A stretch of 64,000 nucleotides of DNA from Magicicada septendecula (Eukaryota > Arthropoda > Insecta > Hemiptera > Cicadidae), in assembly GCA_034769895.1 (NCBI GenBank), contig CM068367.1, positions 314,091,986 through 314,155,985 on the forward strand, in the 5' to 3' direction. The notes under the pieces are model-generated. The model saw only the letters and a list, made by a program, of their open reading frames with translations. It was not told the origin of the DNA and searched no databases. Numbering within the stretch: the first letter of the stretch is position 1; each line of letters begins with the position of its first letter. Shown one piece after another: positions 58,231-64,000 of the stretch. Position numbers and translations under genes: made by a program.

Positions 58231-59205
58231 GTATGTGGTGGAAAACAGCTGGTTGATGATGACATTGTACAAGAAGAGAAGGCAATTTATTCAAAGAATA
58301 GATATGACCTGGAAGTGTTATGTGCCAGTGAAATCAGTACGGCCTGAATGATACGTCTCGTTACTGGGAATGAATGGTACATTGTGGCCAGGATCTTGAA
58401 CTTCTCCTGGCCCCTTGTTTGAATGCCACTTTCCCACATAGTTAAGTCGCCCTCAGCAGGCATTTCAAACACCTTTCTCCACACGATTGTTTAATATTAA
58501 TGCGCCGCATGTATATGTGTGATCCGTCACCAGGTAGTTTCTGTGTTGTTCATGTGGAGTAGCAGGAAATCATGGCTGTGCTGTGAGACGTAGGAGTAAC
58601 CGCACGAGACACCCAGCACAAGTACTGCGTAGGTAGACTTCTAGCTCTCAGAGCGAACGCTTTTCATCTAAGTATTAAACCATGATAAACGCTTCGGCTG
58701 TGAAACCGTGCAGCAGAGTACTTGTTTAACGTGTTAATCATTCTTTAGCCTTATCAAATTGTGATCAGAACGGTTGTAAATATATTCCGACGACTCTATT
58801 TGTGTCAAGTGATTAGTGCGATTAAGAAGCTTTGAGGACGTTTTAAGCCGTATTTTTTTCAACACTAACTTTACAAATATAGTTGTTCTGTGTCCCTTCT
58901 ATCGCACTTGAAATTTACAAGAGTAGATTTGTAGTTTGTTTCGTTTACACTTTGAATCTATGTTTCTTTGATCGCGTTTACAAAAATTTGTACATTTTGT
59001 CGATGGCTTTCAATAGGGGGAAAAAATTAGTACTTTTGATTAAAGCACCTTGATGACATACTTAACGTACTTAGTTAAAGCTACCGAACGTCTCGGAATA
59101 GACAAATTTTGGTTACTGTATGTAACATTATTTGCAAGATATTACTATTCGTCAGAAGCATAAAATTAAATTTTGGTTTTATTGACTCTACCATTATGTA
59201 TATTT
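58231..59205. other. Non-coding DNA; 58240-58490 of higher GC
   Basis: The piece near 58260-58490 has higher GC than its surroundings and a 65-codon frame on the - strand without known motifs. It may be a dispersed repeat. The rest is AT-rich. Confidence 0.4.
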
Positions 59206-59207
59206 AC

Positions 59208-59243
59208 GGGGGGAACGAACGGGACCGGATCCCCCCCCCCCCC
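59208..59243. repeat. G6...C13 tract
   Basis: GGGGGG at 59208-59213 and thirteen C at 59231-59243 with GGACCGGATCC between them. Such homopolymer-bearing ends belong to dispersed repeats in many invertebrates; the family is not identified. Confidence 0.5.
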
Positions 59244-59582
59244 AGAGGGACGAAAAGCTTGACGAATTTTGTTAAATTCTTAATTTTTGTTATTTTATTA
59301 TTTTTTTCAGCTGTGTGCGCTAATATAGTGGTATTTCTGAACATACAAAAGGGTTTATTACCCAGAATTTGCGTATACATTTAAAATATGAATTATGGGA
59401 AAATTAATTCAGTCAATAAATATCTTCAAAACAATATTTCAATAACGCGTTTTGTTATTGTGTTATTACCGTTTAAGTTTAATTGGTGATTTCAGGATGT
59501 TAGCACACCGTTTACAACAACTGTAAAGATAGTAATGTTGTTTGTCTGGAATTGATTTTTCTTTTGTATGAAGCCGACTCGA

Positions 59583-59630
59583 CCCCCCCCCCCCCGCCAG
59601 GCCAAAATCTAGGTACGCCACTGATTATAT
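59583..59630 (-). mobile_element. Fragment of a dispersed repeat with G13 tract
   Basis: On the - strand: CAGTGGCGTACCTAGATTTT, GGCCTGGC, then thirteen G. 'AGTGGCGTA(G/C)CTAG...GGGGGG' is a widespread invertebrate repeat terminus; the family is not determined. Confidence 0.45.
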
Positions 59631-59639
59631 ATAATACGA

Positions 59640-60300
59640 AAATTAATCGTTTTATTGTAACATGTAGGCCTAAAGCACTCTCAACAGGCATTAACAGCAA
59701 ATAATGCTGTTATATTATTCTTTGCCATCATAAAAAATCGATAGATTTTTAAATTTGCGTACCCTTGACGGGACGTGAGGAATTGCAGCAAGTAGTGAGT
59801 GACATTTAGGTATCGCATTCTGCTGTCATAAACGCATGTCACCCGTCGCTGCTGGTATTGCGTTAGGCACGTTACATGCCAATAATCTGTAGTCATGTAT
59901 TGTCATCGTCTTCTCACAATAGCTTGTTTGTTTGTTAATCGTGCGCGCATCGTTCGTTACGGCTAGTCACCAAATTACTGCTTCCGAATCACCTTACTCG
60001 TCGTGGCGCGCGCGCGCGTGTGTGTGTGTGATAGGACAGCGCGTCGCAGATTGGAATAACTATTTCTATGTAGAATTGTTTTTATTGACCTTGTACATGG
60101 TGTTTTATGTATGTCAAGGTGATGGAATCCTGAAAACCAACACTAACTTTGTTGCGAGTTTATAAACAAAAATTAAGTAAATGTGTTCATAAAAATGAAT
60201 AATGTGACATTACTTAATTACATAACATAATCCTTACGTTCACCGCCATTATGAATATAAGGCATATATTTTTTTTAATCAGAATGATCACAGTTGCACA
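59640..60300. other. AT-rich DNA with a (CG)n(TG)n microsatellite
   Basis: A GCGCGCGCGCGTGTGTGTG tract lies near 60006-60030. No gene. Confidence 0.5.
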
Positions 60301-60315
60301 CCACTATATAAAAAT

Positions 60316-60365
60316 TATCCCAATTAGCGCTTTCAAGCTTCACAGCCCATCGTCAGATTGGAATA
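60316..60365 (-). ncRNA. Hammerhead ribozyme-like motif of the Penelope-like element
   Basis: On the - strand: TATTCCAAT, CTGACGA, a short stem-loop region, GAAA, GCGCTA, ATTGGGATA. CTGACGA fits the core CUGANGA and GAAA the second core box. Stem I is 9 bp (TATTCCAAT with ATTGGGATA, one G-U pair). Stem III is the palindrome AGCGCT with no loop, so cleavage after CUA would need two copies pairing. Stem II is weak (GGCU-GUGA-AGCU or GGGC...GCUU). Hammerhead motifs with very short stem III are known from Penelope-like elements. The motif lies 333 bp downstream of the element's ORF. Activity is untested. Confidence 0.65.
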
Positions 60366-60521
60366 GACAGGAAATTCGTAAAACCAACCCCTTCACCCCT
60401 CTCCCCCACCCTGCTCACACACAACAAGCTATAATATAAATGACCCTCCCCACCCCCTAAACCCTGTCCCACCATCTGTAGAGTTACATATGTTTTTTTC
60501 TAGCAAATTCCTTGTGTTTCA

Positions 60522-60541
60522 GTGCGTGCGTGCGTGCGTGC

Positions 60542-60572
<31 letters not shown>

Positions 60573-60577
60573 CGCGC
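60522..60577. repeat. Compound (GTGC)n(GT)n(GC)n microsatellite
   Basis: A tract of GTGC repeats, then GT, then GC between the ribozyme motif and the Penelope-like ORF. It may lie within the element's 3' region. Confidence 0.85.
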
Positions 60578-60697
60578 ATCCTTTTAAACTACCCTCTTCC
60601 TCTCCACACACCTGGGTCAGTCATACACCCTTATTTTAAACATCCAATTAGTACTATGCAAAATAATTCTTAATCTTATCTATCTGTCCTCTATCAT

Positions 60698-62347
60698 TTA
60701 CTTCTTAATCATGTTATAAAATATTTCTTCATTATCAAATTTAATTTTAATATTAATTAAATTGTCTAACCCTTTTTCTCTTTCTTTCAATATTTCTAAC
60801 TCCTCTCTAAGCTTCCTTTCAACTGTGTTATTCACTACTTTTACAATTTCGTATTCTTCCAAAGGATTAACAAACTTATGGTTGTCTTCTATGAAATGTC
60901 TTGCATATAACGAATTGGTTGTTCTATTACCTTCTCCACGTTTGTGGTCAGACAACCTGCATACGAATTTTCGTCCTGTCTCTCCTAGGTACACCTTGTT
61001 GCAGTCTTTACATTTTAATTTATAAATTCCGCTTTTCTGTAATACTGGAATTTTTTCTATATTCTTATTCTTTATCTTATCAAATACCGTTTCACATTTT
61101 TTAATAGCTATATCTACTCCATATTTATTAAAACATTTTATAATTTTTCTAGTATGTGAACCTATGTATGTCAATGACCCTGCATAATTCTTTTGTTCTG
61201 GTTCCATTTTATCTTTTTGTATGTTAACCCTTTTCATAACTTTATCCACTATGTTGGTGTTATAATTATTATTCCTTACAATTCCCTTTATCGTTCTTAA
61301 CTCCCTATCTTTTGATTCGGTCTCTTTTAAACACTTCTTAGCTCTGTAACAAAATGAATTGATTGCCGCCATTTTATATCTATATGGGTGGTAAGACTCT
61401 CTTGGTATAATTATATCAGAATACGACTCTTTCCTAAATATCCCAAACTGTAGTTTCTCATTATCTTTAATTTCTATGTTTAAATCTAAGTAATTTATTT
61501 TCTTACCACCTATCTCTTCTTTAAATTGTAAGTTTTTATCCTTATTATTTACCTCATTTATAAACTCATGCACTTCTTCCATGCTTCCTTCCCAAATTAC
61601 TAATACATCATCAACGTATCTAGACCATAATTTTATATTGTTTTTATACTTAGTGGAAGTTATTAATTGCTTTTCAAAATCATTCATGTATATTTCAGCA
61701 AGAATAGGGGATAATGAAGACCCCATAGGTAAACCTTTTTTCTGTATATAAAACTTGTTATTAAACCTAAAATAGTTCTGATTTACACATTCTTTAATTA
61801 CTTTCATCAACTGCTTTTTATACCTGTATGCTCCCATATTATTATCGTTTATTAACTTAACTTTATTTACTGTGATATTGGTAAACATGTCCTTAACATC
61901 CAGTGATATCAATTTTGTATTTACATTAATCCTAATATTTTCTAATTTTTCTATCAATTTTACATTATTCTCTATGTTGTATTTTGTCCCAAATTCATAT
62001 TTCTCTTTCAGTACTGTGCTAACTTCCTTTGATAATTTATAAATAGGTGCGTTAATAAAAGAAACAATCGGTCTAATTGGTTTCCCTTCTTTATGTATCT
62101 TAACCTGACTTTTAAAAGTTGGTGCTGTTGGATTACTTTCCAATAAATACTTTTTCTTATTTTCTTCTATAAATGTTATCTGTTTCATCATTTGTTTTAT
62201 CCTTGACTGGTACTTACTTGTATAATCATACTTTATTTCCTCGTATGGTCCTTCCCTTATAAATTCTTCCGTTTTCTTTATGTATTCGTCCTTTCTCAGT
62301 AGTACCATTGTATTTCCTTTGTCCGCCTTCGTAACTATAATATCATT
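60698..62347 (-). CDS. Penelope-like element reverse transcriptase with GIY-YIG endonuclease (5' truncated)
   Basis: The protein reverse transcribes element RNA and cuts target DNA. From ATG at 62308 it is 536 codons without a break. RT blocks (residues): KIHKEGKPIRPIVS (70-83), SLDVKDMFTNI (135-145), GLPMGSSLSP (192-201), catalytic YVDD (231-234) and INYLDL (271-276). GIY-YIG domain: SGIYKLKCKDC (426-436, with the CX2C zinc motif), VYLGETGRKF (439-448), SDHK (453-456), and ARHF..DNH. Ten codons upstream of the ATG the frame includes VTKADKGNT, the conserved N-terminal DKG motif of this family, so I extend it to 62347, where a stop precedes it. Full family proteins usually have a longer N-terminus, so this is a 5'-truncated but recent copy. 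It is AT-rich in codon use, unlike the GC-rich Jockey elements. Confidence 0.92.
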   Translation of the reverse strand, partial: NDIIVTKADKGNTMVLLRKDEYIKKTEEFIREGPYEEIKYDYTSKYQSRIKQMMKQITFIEENKKKYLLESNPTAPTFKSQVKIHKEGKPIRPIVSFINAPIYKLSKEVSTVLKEKYEFGTKYNIENNVKLIEKLENIRINVNTKLISLDVKDMFTNITVNKVKLINDNNMGAYRYKKQLMKVIKECVNQNYFRFNNKFYIQKKGLPMGSSLSPILAEIYMNDFEKQLITSTKYKNNIKLWSRYVDDVLVIWEGSMEEVHEFINEVNNKDKNLQFKEEIGGKKINYLDLNIEIKDNEKLQFGIFRKESYSDIIIPRESYHPYRYKMAAINSFCYRAKKCLKETESKDRELRTIKGIVRNNNYNTNIVDKVMKRVNIQKDKMEPEQKNYAGSLTYIGSHTRKIIKCFNKYGVDIAIKKCETVFDKIKNKNIEKIPVLQKSGIYKLKCKDCNKVYLGETGRKFVCRLSDHKRGEGNRTTNSLYARHFIEDNHKFVNPLEEYEIVKVVNNTVERKLREELEILKEREKGLDNLINIKIKFDNEEIFYNMIKK

Positions 62348-62350
62348 CTA

Positions 62351-64000
62351 TAATATAATTTTTTTTAATATTGATTTTAAAAAGTAGTAAATATTTGTGT
62401 GAATAAAATATTTTAATAGTGCCGCTTCAGCCCTTTTGTAGAAATTTAAATATTAACAAAATTTTGTGGTGTTAATGTTATGTATACAAGTCCAATAGTT
62501 TGTATCTATTCAGTTGTAGTATGGTTTTTGTAATACAGGAATAACAACGTAATACCCTTGCTCTTACAACCATTCACTCTATTTCTGGTTCGCCATAGAT
62601 ACTGTAATCCCTTAATTTGTTCTCCTAACTGTCCACCGACCGTTTTCCTTTCCCTCTTTATTCTTCTGATCATGTCTTTCCCATCTCCTTAGTGAAATTT
62701 TATCCGTAACTCACAATTCACACGCATGTAGTAGTCGGACTTTTGCGAAGTCTTCTTACTTCGCAAAAGTATCAACTGTATTAAACAAATCCAGAACCAT
62801 CATAAATCATCTTGTATGTGCATAGAATGTTTAAAAGCAGATGTTTTTATCATACTCATTTTTAGGCAGTACACATAATTTAATGTGTAACCACCTCTTC
62901 CAACTGTCACAGTAGTATCTTGTAATTTCAGTATGTCAGCACATACTCTCAAGACTGTTGAAAATTAGATTGCTCGAGTGAATGTTTTTATGTATATTTA
63001 CTAAAAACCTAATATAACAGTAATTAGTTATATATTGCCAAACACGGGATCACTATGTAGTAGGTACTAGACCTTTACAGTAAATAAAATGCTTTCTATG
63101 ATGGTGTGTGAACCTATAGGTAGTTGTAATGTACTTACAGTGGTCATGTAGGTTGGTGTATAAATCTATTGTTGAAAACTAGAAAGTGTTAAAAGCTACT
63201 TGGATGAAATAATCTTTATAGAGAGTATACACAATAATATGGAGTTAATTAGATAATTGCGTGTCCAGATCCTTCATGCACGGCCAGTGATATGATGGTG
63301 CTGAATTGTTTAACAGCATTAACTTATGAAATATTAGAAACGCAATCAGTTACTAGTCATAGAAACAGTAAGATTATTGTCTTAATTTTTGTTTTTTCGT
63401 AGCCAGAATTCAATCTGGACAATGGATCACAACCTCAATACCCTTAAACCCCAAACATAACAAGATCAGATCCTAGACTGTTGCTTGAAAACAGCTGCAT
63501 TTGTAGAGGTCTGATAATAACTGGGTACAAAATTGTTTACCCATCGTTCATAAATTGTTACATGATCTAAATAAACATAAAGAGATAACTAAATATATAA
63601 ACTTATTTTTTTATGTACCCACATTATGTAAGATATATTAGGTAGCCAGATCTGTAGATTTAGAATAAAATGGAAGACTTTGAACCTGACTTGGACTTGA
63701 CTTTAATGAAGACTTTGAAACAGATCAATACATACATGCTTTCTACTATATACTCTAGAAGTGGACTTCTGGAAATAAAATTGTAGAATGTTTCATATGT
63801 AGCATATTAAGAATGAGATTGTAAGATGGCGCACATGGAGAACAGTGTAATAAATACAGAAAGGCATATAGAACCTAGAACAAGTAATGTTACATTAGAA
63901 CTTAAAAATTGCAACAGTTAAAATACATTGCAAAACCAAATCAGATTATGTGAGCTTTGAAAAAGAGAGAATTTCAATAATTGTGTGGTATTAAGTTGAG
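62351..64000. other. AT-rich non-coding DNA
   Basis: No ORF, tRNA or repeat recognised except the hairpin listed separately. Confidence 0.5.
62739..62770. repeat. Perfect 13-bp inverted repeat
   Basis: ACTTTTGCGAAGT and its exact reverse complement ACTTCGCAAAAGT are separated by CTTCTT. It would form a stable stem-loop. There is no nearby gene whose terminator it could be; it may be the hairpin of a small element. Confidence 0.85.

Noticed and set aside
58287..58484. 65-codon frame MWRKVFEMPAEGD... on the - strand
   Set aside because: No recognisable family; likely part of a dispersed repeat or chance frame opposite the exon candidate.
60762..61104. Two + strand frames of 67-87 codons
   Set aside because: They are antisense shadows of the Penelope-like GIY-YIG domain.

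Overview
The window reads as a nuclear contig of an arthropod, most likely an insect with a large, repeat-rich genome. It has no rRNA, tRNA, bacterial gene or operon. Long AT-rich non-coding stretches surround GC-rich Jockey-clade retrotransposons, a Penelope-like element, mariner and Helitron remnants, and a very large satellite complex. The taxon is inferred from the type of mobile elements; no single sequence proves it.

Region 1 (1-7974): two head-to-tail Jockey-clade non-LTR retrotransposons on the + strand. Copy 1 enters from the left edge with only ORF2 (endonuclease + RT) and one frameshift. Copy 2 has ORF1 (Gag-like, three zinc knuckles), an ORF2 whose start overlaps the ORF1 stop, several frameshifts, a ~461-nt internal deletion and a GC-rich 3' region holding a tandem dimer.

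Region 2 (7975-21077): AT-rich DNA. It holds two 3' fragments of RTE/pol-like LINEs on the - strand (near 8.9 kb and 19.0-19.8 kb), a 145-bp tandem duplication, and two short possible coding exons (11577 and 12597) ending at splice-donor-like sites.

Region 3 (21078-52637): a 31.6-kb complex bounded by inverted ATATCGG/CCGATAT ends and built from few parts. These are a ~160-bp satellite monomer, a palindromic terminal linker, a ~1.2-kb central module in two versions (type I with a mariner transposase relic, type II unrelated in the middle), a 252-bp spacer S and a 218-bp module H. The order is [P S M H][P S M H][P, ~11.8 kb of higher-order satellite repeats, S M H][P, Helitron tail, truncated M]. 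P is on the + strand and M on the - strand, so each P-S-M is a giant foldback. Copies 1 and 2 are nearly identical 5.3-kb tandem duplicates. A 1,528-bp element sits in the satellite with a GTTT target duplication.

Region 4 (52638-60300): AT-rich DNA with another LINE relic, a hairpin-ended Helitron/Helentron-like repeat (56.4-57.15 kb), a possible 101-bp host exon between good splice signals (58130-58230) and two poly-C-bearing repeat ends.

Region 5 (60300-64000): a Penelope-like element on the - strand, with RT and GIY-YIG domains intact over 536+ codons, followed by a sequence that fits a hammerhead ribozyme. The last 1.6 kb is AT-rich with one perfect hairpin.

No host gene can be assigned with confidence. 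All substantial coding sequence seen belongs to mobile elements.
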